From the NCBI RefSeq assembly GCF_947500795.1, contig NZ_CANMTE010000001.1:496001-560000 (forward strand): 64,000 nucleotides of DNA. Direction: 5' to 3'. Position numbers and translations under genes: made by a program. The notes below the pieces were generated by a model, which saw only the letters and a program-made list of their open reading frames with translations, made no database searches and had not been told where the DNA came from. Positions 27,621 through 36,302 of this stretch are shown one piece after another. Source of the stretch: an uncultured Gelidibacter sp. Lineage in GTDB: Bacteria > Bacteroidota > Bacteroidia > Flavobacteriales > Flavobacteriaceae. The number at the start of each line of letters is the position of its first letter. The stretch's first letter is position 1.

Positions 27621-28391
27621 TTATTTTGAAAAGTTTTCAAAAACGCCCAATCCAAATAATGCAAAATCATATTTTACAGGATCATCTTTATCCAAAGACC
27701 TTAAGTTATTATCAAGTTCCGTCAACGCCTTTGCGTCATTCTGTGTTCTTTTTAACAATCCTAATGAGCGCGCCACATTGCCAGAGTGTACATCTAATGG
27801 GCAAGATAATTGAGCAGGAGTAAGGGTTTGCCAAATTCCGAAGTCGACGCCATTGTTGTCATTTCTCACCATCCATCTTAAAAACATATTAATGCGCTTG
27901 GCTGCAGAATTCTTTAAGGGATCGCTGACGTGTTTTTGTGTTCGTGGCATATGGTCAATTTCAAAGAAAAGTTTTTTAAATTTATGAATCGCATTTTGGG
28001 TTGAGAATGCTTCTGAATGTTGCGAAAAAACAGCTTCCAATCCGCCGTGTTCCTTATAAATATGCTTTAGACTTTTAACGAATTGTATAAAATCGTCCTC
28101 ATTGAAGGTTCTATGAACAAAACCTTGTAGTTTCTCCAAATCGGTAGACTCATGATGCATTATAAAGTCGTAGGGAGAATGCTCCAGCATGTTCATCATT
28201 TTATTGGCATTGGTAATGATGCTTTTTCTGTTGCCCCAAGAAATGGTAGCAGTCAAAAATCCAGCGATTTCAATGTCTTCCTTTTTAGAAAATTGATGCG
28301 GAATTTGAATAGGATCACTTTCAATAAATCGCGGATGATTATAGGTAATGACTTTAGCGTCTAAAAATTCTTTAAGGTCTTGTTTGTTCAA
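27621..28391 (-). CDS. TIGR02757/DUF2400 family protein, TTG start
   Basis: A 256-residue protein of the DUF2400 family, recognisable from IAGFLTATISWGNRKSI, QLSCPLDVHSGNVARSLGLL and DDPVKYDFALFGLGVF. The C-terminal half resembles a helix-hairpin-helix glycosylase-like fold; a DNA-related role is possible but unproven. The start is TTG at 28391 (MNKQDLKEFLDAKV), which matches the normal family N-terminus; the next in-frame Met is around residue 44 and would remove conserved sequence. Cytoplasmic. Confidence 0.87.
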   Translation of the reverse strand: MNKQDLKEFLDAKVITYNHPRFIESDPIQIPHQFSKKEDIEIAGFLTATISWGNRKSIITNANKMMNMLEHSPYDFIMHHESTDLEKLQGFVHRTFNEDDFIQFVKSLKHIYKEHGGLEAVFSQHSEAFSTQNAIHKFKKLFFEIDHMPRTQKHVSDPLKNSAAKRINMFLRWMVRNDNNGVDFGIWQTLTPAQLSCPLDVHSGNVARSLGLLKRTQNDAKALTELDNNLRSLDKDDPVKYDFALFGLGVFENFSK

Positions 28392-28589
28392 TGGGAATAG
28401 GGCTTTTACATTGTAATTTAAAACAGTATATGAGTTAGCAATTTCCTTGCCATTATTAGATTTTATTCAATCCGTTTTTATTGGGGCGATTTAAGGTTTA
28501 ACGCAATAAGTGAAATTTTAGACTCATTACAGTTTTATGTTTCTCGAGTGATTTAAATTGGTTAATTTAGATCAAATCATTCAAATAAA

Positions 28590-28742
28590 ATGCTAATGAA
28601 ATCTCTTATAAAATTTGGATTAAAATCAGCTATAGCGCTTTTTGTCATTGGTATTGGTACCAAGTTGGGCAAGGATGCTATTGACGACTTAAAAGATTTT
28701 CAAGATAACCGTAAACAAGTAAATGATGGAGAACACAGATGA
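28590..28742 (+). CDS. Small single-pass membrane protein (50 residues)
   Basis: Not in the ORF track because it is short. The frame reads MLMKSLIKFGLKSAIALFV followed by GIGTKLGKDAIDDL and ends EHR. It has one hydrophobic N-terminal helix and a charged tail. The next ORF starts at 28723 and overlaps its end by 20 bases in another frame. The pattern of two overlapping small ORFs suggests a translationally coupled pair, but with no homology I cannot be sure either is expressed. Confidence 0.45.
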   Translation: MLMKSLIKFGLKSAIALFVIGIGTKLGKDAIDDLKDFQDNRKQVNDGEHR

Positions 28743-28908
28743 TATTGTAGATTCAACTTTAAATGTTGTAAGTAATTCTATAACCAATTTCGATAATGTT
28801 TTAGGCCACGTGCCTTTGTACAAAAGTGGCCACCAAATGGGTGGGGCTATAAGTCGGTTGATTGATCGTATCGTGGATAATATTCCAGGAAACAAACAAG
28901 AAATCTAG
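28723..28908 (+). CDS. Small soluble protein overlapping the 50-residue ORF (61 residues)
   Basis: The frame starts with two successive Met codons (28723 and 28726) and gives an acidic-to-neutral 61-residue protein ([20 protein letters not shown], ending NKQEI). It overlaps the end of the small membrane protein ORF by 20 bases. Its TAG stop at 28906-28908 lies in the palindrome CTAG, which also holds the stop of the convergent ABC ATPase gene. Coding status is plausible but unproven. Confidence 0.45.
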   Translation: MMENTDDIVDSTLNVVSNSITNFDNVLGHVPLYKSGHQMGGAISRLIDRIVDNIPGNKQEI

Positions 28909-29564
28909 ACTATTTTCCCATCCACCATGACTAATTTCCGGTCGGCCATGTCTGCCAATTCTTCGTTATGGGTCACTATAACGAAGGTTTGGCCGAATTG
29001 GTCACGGAGTTTAAAAAATAGATTGTGAAGGTTTTCAGCACTTTCACTATCTAAATTCCCCGATGGCTCATCGGCAAATATTAATTCAGGGTTATTGATC
29101 AAAGCTCTAGCCACAGCAACACGTTGTTGCTCACCGCCTGATAATTCGCCTGGTTTATGATGGTAACGATGACTCAATCCTAAGAAATCCAACAATTCTT
29201 TAGCGCGTTTTTCAGCGTCTTCTTTAGCTGTTTTTTTAATAAAGGCAGGAAGACACACGTTTTCTAACGCTGTAAATTCTGGCAATAATTGGTGAAATTG
29301 AAAAATGAAACCTATATGTTCATTTCTAAATTTGGCCAAATTTTTATCGGATAGCGCCATTATGTCCACATCATTAATAAATAATGTGCCTTGATCTTTG
29401 GTTGACGCTCTGTCCAACGTACCTAAAATATGCAAGAGGGTGGTTTTTCCTGCTCCGGAAGCCCCAACAATAGATACAATTTCTCCTTTTTGAATATTAA
29501 GATCGACGCCTTTTAAAACGTGTAGGTCAGTGTAATATTTATGGATATTGGTAGCTTTAATCAT
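28905..29564 (-). CDS. LolD-like ABC transporter ATP-binding protein
   Basis: A 219-residue ABC ATPase of the LolD/MacB group. Motifs: Walker [11 protein letters not shown]-loop [17 protein letters not shown], signature [15 protein letters not shown], Walker [13 protein letters not shown] and H-loop VIVTHN. It would power a lipoprotein-release or related permease; no permease gene is adjacent. The track starts at 29594, but the ATG at 29564 gives the family N-terminus [11 protein letters not shown]. It converges on the small ORF at 28723-28908 with overlapping stop codons. Confidence 0.92.
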   Translation of the reverse strand: MIKATNIHKYYTDLHVLKGVDLNIQKGEIVSIVGASGAGKTTLLHILGTLDRASTKDQGTLFINDVDIMALSDKNLAKFRNEHIGFIFQFHQLLPEFTALENVCLPAFIKKTAKEDAEKRAKELLDFLGLSHRYHHKPGELSGGEQQRVAVARALINNPELIFADEPSGNLDSESAENLHNLFFKLRDQFGQTFVIVTHNEELADMADRKLVMVDGKIV

Positions 29565-29817
29565 AGACTTAAAAAATGAAAGGCAATTTAGCATTTTGTT
29601 TCTTGCTGTACAATTATGAAACGGTATTCTTCAAAAACTGTATTTTCAATTTATTAGGTGAAATTTTCTGTTGCCTAAGCAGTGTCATTCCGATTTTTTT
29701 TTTAATAAATTTCGATCTATTATTTTTTCAATTCGAATTCTGATGATTGTTACTGATTTTTAAGGTTTGATTTTCAATAATATCGTGTATTTTTATCATA
29801 ACTAAAACAAGAAAGTA

Positions 29818-30414
29818 ATGCCTTACCAACATTTTGAAGAATATGATATTCAGGTTACAGAAGCTATTAAAGAGCGCTTTGAACATATTATTACAGATTT
29901 AGGTGAAGATGTAACGAGGGATGGGTTGCTGAAAACACCCGAGCGTGCTTCTAAAGCCATGCAGTTTTTGACGCAAGGGTATCATCAGAATGCTGAAGAG
30001 ATTTTAAAGAGTGCCATGTTCGAAGACTCTTATAATGAAATGGTAATTGTTAAGGATATTGAGGTGTATTCACTTTGTGAACATCATATTTTGCCCTTTT
30101 TCGGAAAAGCTCATATTGCCTACATTCCGAATGGGAAAATTGTTGGTTTGAGCAAACTGCCCCGCATTGTGGATGTGTTTGCAAGGCGCTTACAAGTTCA
30201 GGAGCGTTTAACGAAACAAATATTGGATTGTATCAATGATACGATTAAACCAAAAGGAGTGGCCGTTGTCATTGAAGCTTCGCACATGTGCATGATGATG
30301 AGAGGAGTTCAGAAGCAGAACTCTGTCACTACAACCTCAGGATTTAGAGGGCAATTCGAAAAAATAGAAACTCGTAATGAGTTTTTGAAATTGATTAGCG
30401 ATAAATTCTCATAA
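29818..30414 (+). CDS. folE: GTP cyclohydrolase I
   Basis: A 198-residue FolE, which converts GTP to dihydroneopterin triphosphate, the first step of tetrahydrofolate and biopterin synthesis. Zinc ligands are Cys87 and His90 (SLCEHH) and Cys158 (HMCMMMRG); the conserved [10 protein letters not shown] and GFRGQF segments follow. Length and motifs match the homodecameric type I enzyme. A weak promoter is possible upstream (TTG at 29767-29769 and TATTTTTA at 29788-29795). It is followed by a small membrane protein gene. Confidence 0.96.
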   Translation: MPYQHFEEYDIQVTEAIKERFEHIITDLGEDVTRDGLLKTPERASKAMQFLTQGYHQNAEEILKSAMFEDSYNEMVIVKDIEVYSLCEHHILPFFGKAHIAYIPNGKIVGLSKLPRIVDVFARRLQVQERLTKQILDCINDTIKPKGVAVVIEASHMCMMMRGVQKQNSVTTTSGFRGQFEKIETRNEFLKLISDKFS

Positions 30415-30465
30415 TATTTTTTTGGTATATTTTTTGTAATAATTAATCGAATTAATATTTATACC

Positions 30466-30738
30466 ATGAATTTAGATAACTTAAGTAAAAATCAAAAGTT
30501 AGTTCTCGGGATCCTTTTTGATGCCATTGGAATGATCACTTTTATTGATATTATATGGGCGCCTCTTTCAGGGTTCCTTATGACAAAAATGTACGCAGGA
30601 CGAAAAGGTAGGGTAGCAGGTATGTTTTCATTTATTGAGGAAATTCTACCAGGCTTTGATGTTATTCCGTCATTCACCATTATGTGGTTTTACACCTATG
30701 TGTTTGCAAAGAAACCGAAAACAATTCAAGTCAAATAA
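30466..30738 (+). CDS. Small conserved membrane protein (90 residues)
   Basis: The 90-residue protein has two hydrophobic segments (about residues 13-33 and 65-80) with a Gly/Arg loop between them (TKMYAGRKGRVAG). The second segment is preceded by FIEEILPGFDVIPSFT. Its function is not known. It lies 51 bases downstream of folE on the same strand and just before a terminator, so it is probably the second gene of the folE unit. Confidence 0.75.
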   Translation: MNLDNLSKNQKLVLGILFDAIGMITFIDIIWAPLSGFLMTKMYAGRKGRVAGMFSFIEEILPGFDVIPSFTIMWFYTYVFAKKPKTIQVK

Positions 30739-30771
30739 AAAAAATCCCTTTCAAATTTGAAAGGGATTTTT
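30738..30771. terminator. Bidirectional terminator
   Basis: A perfect palindromic stem AAAATCCCTTTCAAA / TTTGAAAGGGATTTT separates the folE unit from the convergent TonB receptor gene and can end both. Confidence 0.88.
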
Positions 30772-30776
30772 AGTTT

Positions 30777-33002
30777 TTAAAGCGTGTAAGTCAATCCTAT
30801 ATTGATATTACGGCCCATATTAAAAATACCTTCCGATTTTAATCGGGATAAATGATTGATGTATTTTTTATCGGTCAGGTTACTTCCTGAGATTTTAACG
30901 TCCAAATCATTATTGAATACTTTTACAACACCACCCAAGCCAGCGCCCAAAAGGTTGTACCCATCGGTTGACGTCTCAAAATCACCCAAATTATTTTGTT
31001 TAAAAGTAGATTTAAGCCTTACAAATCCATAAAACTTTTGAATGGATTTTGGATTAAATTCTACACGTAAGGTATTTGTCAGGCTATTAGCGGGAATAAG
31101 CGGTAAATAGCTGTCGTTATTTTGTTTTCCAGTAACCGTCTCAAAACTACTCTCAATATGCAACCAATCTAAAGGGTGAGGGTGGAAGTGCAATCCTATT
31201 TCGCCACCATATAAATTGGCGTCTGCCTGTAAATAATTATATACAGGTGTATTTTGAATTAATTCGCCATTTGGTGAAAGGAAAATATAGTTGTTCACTT
31301 TATTATAGAACGCATTCACAAATACTTCAACATGCTCATTCTTGAATTCTATAGCCAAATCAGCTTGAAAATTCTGCTCATTCTCTAACTGATCATTTCC
31401 AATTTCGTACCTGTTAGTGCCTTCATGAGTACCGTTTGATGTCAATTCAGCTAAATTTGGAGCTCTATAACCAGAAGCTAAATTTAATCTGGTTGTAATA
31501 TTTTGAGCCAGATTAGTTTTGACTCCAATAGCGCCATTAAAACTTAAAAAATTCTTGTTGATACCTGATAGCACGTCGATATTGCGATAGTCATAACGTG
31601 CACCAATTTGAATGTCAGATTTGTCAAAGTGGATGTGCGATGTTGCCAATATCCCAAAATCGTTAGTAGTAGCATCTGGGATTAATTGCTCTTCACCATA
31701 ATTGGTGTTGCTTTGGCTCATTCCTTGAACGCCTACGATAGTTTCAAATCTTCCAATTGTTGGCAAGTTATATTTGACATCATAGTTAAGCGTTTTTAAT
31801 TTCATTTGGAGTGCTGCCTCTAAATGTTCAGCTTCATCATCGTCATGTTCCTCATGGTCGTCGTCCTCGTCATGATGATGGTGGTGTTCTTCGAATTCTT
31901 TTCGGTCATTATAAAGCAGGCCTAAATTGACGTCTAAACTCGAGTTGTTGAAAAATACGGTAGATTTTGAACTCAATACGTGATTAGTCACTTCTTGAAA
32001 CGGAAGTAAAGGTGTTTTGTTGGTAGATTGTGCACCAACTGTTTCAGGAATGCCGAGTTTGGAATTATTTACATTATAACGTAATTCTGTCTTAAAGTTT
32101 GCAATTTGATACCCTAAACCAGCCTTCAGGTCTTGTTCTCTAAAGCGCGTATTTGTCACCCTGTAGTCGGCCGTATTGTAATCAGCGTGTTCTGCAATAC
32201 TACCTCTAAATAAAAACTTGAATTGATCGCCAGAAGCTTTATAGCCTACGTTTGTATTAAAACCTTTGGTGTTGCTAAAATAATTATAGCTGGCATCCGC
32301 TTGATTGGTATGAGATTGTGCAAATCTTTCAGGATTTAAATACAATACACCACCCAAGGCATCGCTTCCATAGAGTAGGGAAGCAGGTCCTTTAATGACC
32401 TCAATGCTCTCGATGCCTGAATCGCTCAAACCAAGTCCGTGTTCATCGCCAAATTGCTGATTTTCTAAGCGTACACCTTGTGCATACACCAATACGCGAT
32501 TGGAACTTAAGCCTCTAATTACTGGTTTTCCGATACTCACACCGGTGGTAACACTTTCAACTCCCGCAATGGACGTGATGCCATCAGCTAAGGTTACAGC
32601 GCCTTTAGTTTTTAAATTTGCGATAGTGGCGCGTTCAACCTTCATAACGTTTTCACTTTGTAGTTTGTGAAAAGGCGTGGAGATAATAATTTCTTCCATT
32701 TCAATAGCAGAAGGGATTAAATTAATATCAAAAGGTGTTGTGTACGGAAACGTAATACTTTGGGAAAAGGTTTCGTAACCAATGATGGAGACAATAATCT
32801 TATAGGTGCCATTTGGAATATTAGAAATAAGGTAGCTGCCATTTTCATCAGTGGTAGCGCCTTTTTCCAATTGTGGAACGTAAATATTGGCAAAAGTTAA
32901 AGGTTCATTTGTGTTTTTGTCCACTACATTTCCTTGTAGTGTGTTTTGTGCGTAAACGGCTGGTATTGCTAAAAATAGCAACAAATAGCATATGTATTTC
33001 AT
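30777..33002 (-). CDS. TonB-dependent receptor, putative metal (zinc) uptake, with a His/Asp-rich loop
   Basis: A 741-residue outer-membrane receptor. A signal peptide ends near residue 18. A carboxypeptidase-like domain follows (NTLQGNVVDKNTNEPLTFAN, to about 100), then the plug (VSIGKPVIRGLSSNRVLVYAQGVR) and a beta-barrel ending in YTL. A predicted extracellular loop near residue 375 carries a dense His/Asp/Glu cluster containing EEHHHHHDEDDDHEEHDDDE. This resembles ZnuD-type zinc receptors, so divalent-metal uptake is inferred, not shown. It is 54 bases downstream of a small His-rich exported protein, probably in one transcript. Confidence 0.9.
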   Translation of the reverse strand: MKYICYLLLFLAIPAVYAQNTLQGNVVDKNTNEPLTFANIYVPQLEKGATTDENGSYLISNIPNGTYKIIVSIIGYETFSQSITFPYTTPFDINLIPSAIEMEEIIISTPFHKLQSENVMKVERATIANLKTKGAVTLADGITSIAGVESVTTGVSIGKPVIRGLSSNRVLVYAQGVRLENQQFGDEHGLGLSDSGIESIEVIKGPASLLYGSDALGGVLYLNPERFAQSHTNQADASYNYFSNTKGFNTNVGYKASGDQFKFLFRGSIAEHADYNTADYRVTNTRFREQDLKAGLGYQIANFKTELRYNVNNSKLGIPETVGAQSTNKTPLLPFQEVTNHVLSSKSTVFFNNSSLDVNLGLLYNDRKEFEEHHHHHDEDDDHEEHDDDEAEHLEAALQMKLKTLNYDVKYNLPTIGRFETIVGVQGMSQSNTNYGEEQLIPDATTNDFGILATSHIHFDKSDIQIGARYDYRNIDVLSGINKNFLSFNGAIGVKTNLAQNITTRLNLASGYRAPNLAELTSNGTHEGTNRYEIGNDQLENEQNFQADLAIEFKNEHVEVFVNAFYNKVNNYIFLSPNGELIQNTPVYNYLQADANLYGGEIGLHFHPHPLDWLHIESSFETVTGKQNNDSYLPLIPANSLTNTLRVEFNPKSIQKFYGFVRLKSTFKQNNLGDFETSTDGYNLLGAGLGGVVKVFNNDLDVKISGSNLTDKKYINHLSRLKSEGIFNMGRNINIGLTYTL
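31825..31893 (-). other. Codons for the His/Asp/Glu-rich extracellular loop
   Basis: These bases encode about 23 residues composed almost only of His, Asp and Glu, inside the barrel of the TonB receptor. Low-complexity acidic/His loops of this kind bind divalent metals in zinc receptors. Confidence 0.7.
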
Positions 33003-33056
33003 AGATGTATTTTAATTAATTTAATGTGAATTGCGACTGAATTAAATTCAGTAATC

Positions 33057-33395
33057 CTAGATTAAATTAATTGAAGGGGGACCTCGAAGTGAAAAATGAA
33101 GGGTTTGAAATTCACTTAGAAACGAATAATGTGTAGGGATTATACTTTCAATGTGTGGAAATTCAAGGACTACCACATTGTTTTCAGGAATGGTAAAAGG
33201 AGTGTTTAATTTGAATTTATAAAATTCACATTCAACATCCTGTGTATGGAAATGTGCGTTAGATTCACCCAAACATACTTCATGATGATGCTCTTCAAAA
33301 ATATGCATGAATTTGGCTGCAGAAGGCAACAAAAAAGCCAACACTAAAACAAGTGTCAGTCCTTTGAAAAAAATATGTAGCCTTATTGTATTCAT
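33057..33395 (-). CDS. Small His-rich exported protein, possible metal-binding partner
   Basis: A 112-residue protein with an N-terminal hydrophobic signal or anchor (about residues 10-28) and a His/Cys/Glu cluster (IFEEHHHEVCLGES, AHFHTQDVECEF) in the mature part. I recognise no named family. It lies just upstream of the His-rich TonB receptor and overlaps the stop of the upstream membrane protein gene by one base (TAATG), so all three are probably cotranslated. A periplasmic metal-binding role is inferred. Confidence 0.7.
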   Translation of the reverse strand: MNTIRLHIFFKGLTLVLVLAFLLPSAAKFMHIFEEHHHEVCLGESNAHFHTQDVECEFYKFKLNTPFTIPENNVVVLEFPHIESIIPTHYSFLSEFQTLHFSLRGPPSINLI

Positions 33396-33889
33396 TAATT
33401 TAAAAATCGTTCCAAACCGAATCTACGTAACATTTTCTTTTCAAATTCCCAGAAGAATTTGAACTGGCCAAACAGCCATCCGTAAGCAACCAATAAAATT
33501 TGATAAAAGATGATGCCTACAATAATATACAAAATCCAATACAACACAATATTAAGGTTGTCTTTGGTTATACCGATTAATGCTATAATAGGTCTTCCAA
33601 TAAAAACTGACGAGGAACCTGTAATTGCAAAAACTATAAACACGCGGATCATTTCCCAACGGTAATCCACAGACCATTTGCGTTCAAATTTATCAAATAG
33701 GAACAAGGTCAGTTTTAAAAATCCAAAAAACAAGACAATGGTAAGTATGATTACCATAAATAAATTGATGCCACCAACTACAACATCAGCCAATCTATAG
33801 GAGGAATAACCTAGTATTAGGACACCTAAAACCGGAAAAAGTAGCTGCCAGTTATGTTGTATTTGCCAATTTTTTTTAAAATTTTCCAT
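33395..33889 (-). CDS. DUF6787-like small membrane protein
   Basis: A 164-residue protein with four predicted helices (residues 16-34, 39-60, 83-100 and 115-140). The C-terminus FFWEFEKKMLRRFGLERF matches my recollection of the DUF6787 family, sometimes mislabelled diacylglyceryl transferase. There is no lipoprotein diacylglyceryl transferase (Lgt) signature, so I treat the function as unknown. Its stop overlaps the start of the small His-rich gene (TAATG), suggesting translational coupling. Confidence 0.72.
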   Translation of the reverse strand: MENFKKNWQIQHNWQLLFPVLGVLILGYSSYRLADVVVGGINLFMVIILTIVLFFGFLKLTLFLFDKFERKWSVDYRWEMIRVFIVFAITGSSSVFIGRPIIALIGITKDNLNIVLYWILYIIVGIIFYQILLVAYGWLFGQFKFFWEFEKKMLRRFGLERFLN

Positions 33890-33925
33890 TGCGCCATTTT
33901 GCCGGGCAAAGATACTGTAATTCCT

Positions 33926-34360
33926 CTAAATTCGAGGTTCAAATGGGCCTAATCTTTGTTTGTAGGTTAATTGGAAGTAAATGAAATAGTTGTAAAGTTT
34001 GTAATTCACGTCATACCCATAATTGATATTCGGCTGATAGTCAATCTGAAGTTCATATAAATTACCATTATAACGTTGTGGTTGCGTTACACGTTGGTTC
34101 CATTCTATAACATATATTCTGTTTCTTCTTTCCAAATATTCTTGAGAGTAAAAGCCTTCGGGTTTTGCTCTCGAAGCAAGCCAGGAGTTAAAACCAGGTT
34201 CGATGATGAGGATCTCATATTCTAACGAATCGTTGGCAATCCTGACCGTATCTTGAGCGGTGCTATTGCTCATGGAATTCGTCTTGTTAGTTGATTTTGT
34301 GCTATTACAAGAGATAGTGAAAAATCCTAACAGCAAAATAAAGGTTACAATGGTTTTCAT
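33926..34360 (-). CDS. DUF6146-like lipoprotein
   Basis: A 144-residue protein with a lipoprotein signal (FFTISCNS, Cys at about residue 18) and a conserved core around GFNSWLASRAKPEGFYSQ, RRNRIYVIEWNQRV and NYFIYFQLTY. This fits the DUF6146 family of Bacteroidota, known only from sequence. It should be anchored in the outer or inner membrane. It stands between the DUF937 gene terminator and the DUF6787-like gene. Confidence 0.75.
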   Translation of the reverse strand: MKTIVTFILLLGFFTISCNSTKSTNKTNSMSNSTAQDTVRIANDSLEYEILIIEPGFNSWLASRAKPEGFYSQEYLERRNRIYVIEWNQRVTQPQRYNGNLYELQIDYQPNINYGYDVNYKLYNYFIYFQLTYKQRLGPFEPRI

Positions 34361-34428
34361 AGCGATTTAATTTGCTATTTAAATTACAATAATTATACCT
34401 AAAAGTCTGAGATTGAATTGTTTTTAAC

Positions 34429-34464
34429 AAAAAAAAAAGTCATGCTTTTAAAAGCATGACTTTC
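34429..34464 (-). terminator. Terminator of the DUF937 gene
   Basis: The perfect stem AAAGTCATGCTTTT / AAAAGCATGACTTT is followed, in the minus direction, by a run of about ten T residues. It ends transcription of the 34495-35142 gene. Confidence 0.85.
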
Positions 34465-34494
34465 TGAATTATAAAGATTTTTTTTGTGGTGATT

Positions 34495-35142
34495 TTATTT
34501 ATTTCCACCAAACAAACCGCCAAGCAATCCGCCTAGTCCACCTTTCTTTTTATTTCCGCCCATGGCCATTCCTGCAATATCATCCATAATACTACCATCG
34601 CCGTCAGCGTCAAGAATTGATTCTAAAAAGCTTTGATCGCCACGACCTTGCGTTGAATTACCTTGTAACAAACCTCCTAACATACCTTCTAAACCACTTG
34701 GGCTATTCACATTTTGCTGTTTGGCTTGGCTACCCAACATCCCCATTAAGATTGGCGCAGCAACTTTTAAGATTTGAGATACAGATCCTGCATCAATCCC
34801 TGATTTTGCACTAATAGCACTTTCAACAGTGTGTTGTTTGTTCCCTAGCACATGACCTAAAATTTTGCTGCCGTCATTCATTACGCTATCATCAACACCG
34901 CCACCAAATAAACTGCCTAAGTTATTTAAAATGCTTCCGTCGTGTTTACTATTTATAGCATTTAATAAGCCTTCAGCTCCTTGAGGAGAAGATGCATTAC
35001 GCTTCATTGCGGCCATTAAAAGCGGCATCGCCATCATTAAAACATCTTGTGTTTTACTTTCCGGTTGATTGGTTTGACCAGCCACACCGTTGACAATAGA
35101 TTTTCCAATATCACTATTTAATAGATCTAAAATTCCAGACAT
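34495..35142 (-). CDS. DUF937 domain-containing protein
   Basis: A 215-residue protein of the DUF937 family: the N-terminal MSGILDLLNSDIGKSIVNG, the repeated helical segment HTVESAISAKSGIDAGSVSQ, and a Gly-rich C-terminal tail (GGLGGLLGGLFGG). The family is widespread in bacteria without a settled function. A calcium-binding-like DADGDGSIMDDIAG loop is visible near residue 180. It is cytoplasmic or weakly membrane-associated; no signal peptide is seen. It has its own terminator and stands alone. Confidence 0.87.
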   Translation of the reverse strand: MSGILDLLNSDIGKSIVNGVAGQTNQPESKTQDVLMMAMPLLMAAMKRNASSPQGAEGLLNAINSKHDGSILNNLGSLFGGGVDDSVMNDGSKILGHVLGNKQHTVESAISAKSGIDAGSVSQILKVAAPILMGMLGSQAKQQNVNSPSGLEGMLGGLLQGNSTQGRGDQSFLESILDADGDGSIMDDIAGMAMGGNKKKGGLGGLLGGLFGGNK

Positions 35143-35178
35143 AATTTTTATTATTAAGTTTCACAACCTTAAAAATAC

Positions 35179-35212
35179 AAAAAATGCTTACAATAAGATT
35201 TATGTAAGCATT
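35179..35212 (-). terminator. Terminator of the serC-serA operon
   Basis: On the minus strand a perfect stem AATGCTTACA / TGTAAGCATT with a ten-base loop is followed by six T residues. It lies 25-58 bases beyond the serA stop. Confidence 0.82.
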
Positions 35213-35236
35213 ATAAGTTGTGTAATGTTGATATCT

Positions 35237-36199
35237 TTAAACTGCTTCAGTTTTTAAAATACTGATGATTTGAGCAGCCAATTCGGTGCCAATTCTATCC
35301 TGTGCCTCGTTAGTCGCAGCACCAATATGTGGCGTTAATGAAATACTACCATTCATTAAAACCTGAACCGCTGGTGTTGGCTCACTTTCAAAAGTATCTA
35401 ATCCTGCAAATGCAACTTTACCACTTTCGATTGCTTTAACAAGTGCAACTTCATCAATTACACCGCCTCTCGCTGCGTTCACGATGCCTACGCCATCTTT
35501 CATTGCCTCAAATTGCTTTTCTCCAATAACATAGCCTTCTTGGGCAGGCACATGTAAAGTGATAAAATCAGAGTGCTTCAAAATCTCTTTCATCGGTTCA
35601 GTCTCAATTTCAACATTGATAAACTGGCCGTTATAGAATTCCACTTTTATAGTCGCTTTACCTACAAATTTATCGCTAGCAATAACTCGCATCCCAACAC
35701 CAAGTGCTATTTTAGCAACTTCGCGACCAATACGTCCAAAACCGATAATTCCTAAGGTTTTTCCTCTTAATTCTGATCCTTTAGCATAATTTTTCTTCAG
35801 ATTGTTAAATCTGGAATCGCCATCTAAAGGCATGTTTCTGTTGGCATCATGTAAAAACCTAACGCCACCAAATAAGTGAGCAAATACTAATTCCGCAACC
35901 GATTGTGAGGAAGCAGCGGGTGTGTTGATCACATGTAATCCTTTGCTGCGTGCATAGTCTACATCAATATTATCCATCCCTACGCCACCACGCCCAATTA
36001 CTTTAAGGCTTGGGCAGCTGTCAATAAGTTCTTTTCTCACAGTTGTAGCACTTCTTACCAATAATACATCAATAGCTTTGTTGTTGATGTAGTTTGCAAG
36101 TTGTTCTTGGGCTACTGTAGTAGTGATTACTTCAAATCCAGCTTCTTTTAACGCATCTTGTCCGCTTTGAGAAATTCCGTCGTTTGCTAATACTTTCAT
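35237..36199 (-). CDS. serA: D-3-phosphoglycerate dehydrogenase, short form
   Basis: A 320-residue NAD-dependent 2-hydroxyacid dehydrogenase, with the Rossmann motif GIIGFGRIGREVA and catalytic Arg, Glu and His in VNAARGGVIDE and LTPHIGAATNEAQ. It lacks the C-terminal ACT regulatory domain of longer SerA forms, so no serine feedback through that domain is expected. An unusual insertion (ATIKVEFYNGQFINVEIETE) sits after the NAD domain's first half. Lying 103 bases downstream of serC on the same strand, it most likely catalyses the first step of serine synthesis. Confidence 0.93.
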   Translation of the reverse strand: MKVLANDGISQSGQDALKEAGFEVITTTVAQEQLANYINNKAIDVLLVRSATTVRKELIDSCPSLKVIGRGGVGMDNIDVDYARSKGLHVINTPAASSQSVAELVFAHLFGGVRFLHDANRNMPLDGDSRFNNLKKNYAKGSELRGKTLGIIGFGRIGREVAKIALGVGMRVIASDKFVGKATIKVEFYNGQFINVEIETEPMKEILKHSDFITLHVPAQEGYVIGEKQFEAMKDGVGIVNAARGGVIDEVALVKAIESGKVAFAGLDTFESEPTPAVQVLMNGSISLTPHIGAATNEAQDRIGTELAAQIISILKTEAV

Positions 36200-36302
36200 A
36201 AAATTTTTATTTTTTATCCCCTGGATTAAAATCGGGAGGGAACATTTTTATATTTTGTTTTGACTAGTTCTACTGATGTTTTGGTAATCAATAGATTTCG
36301 AT

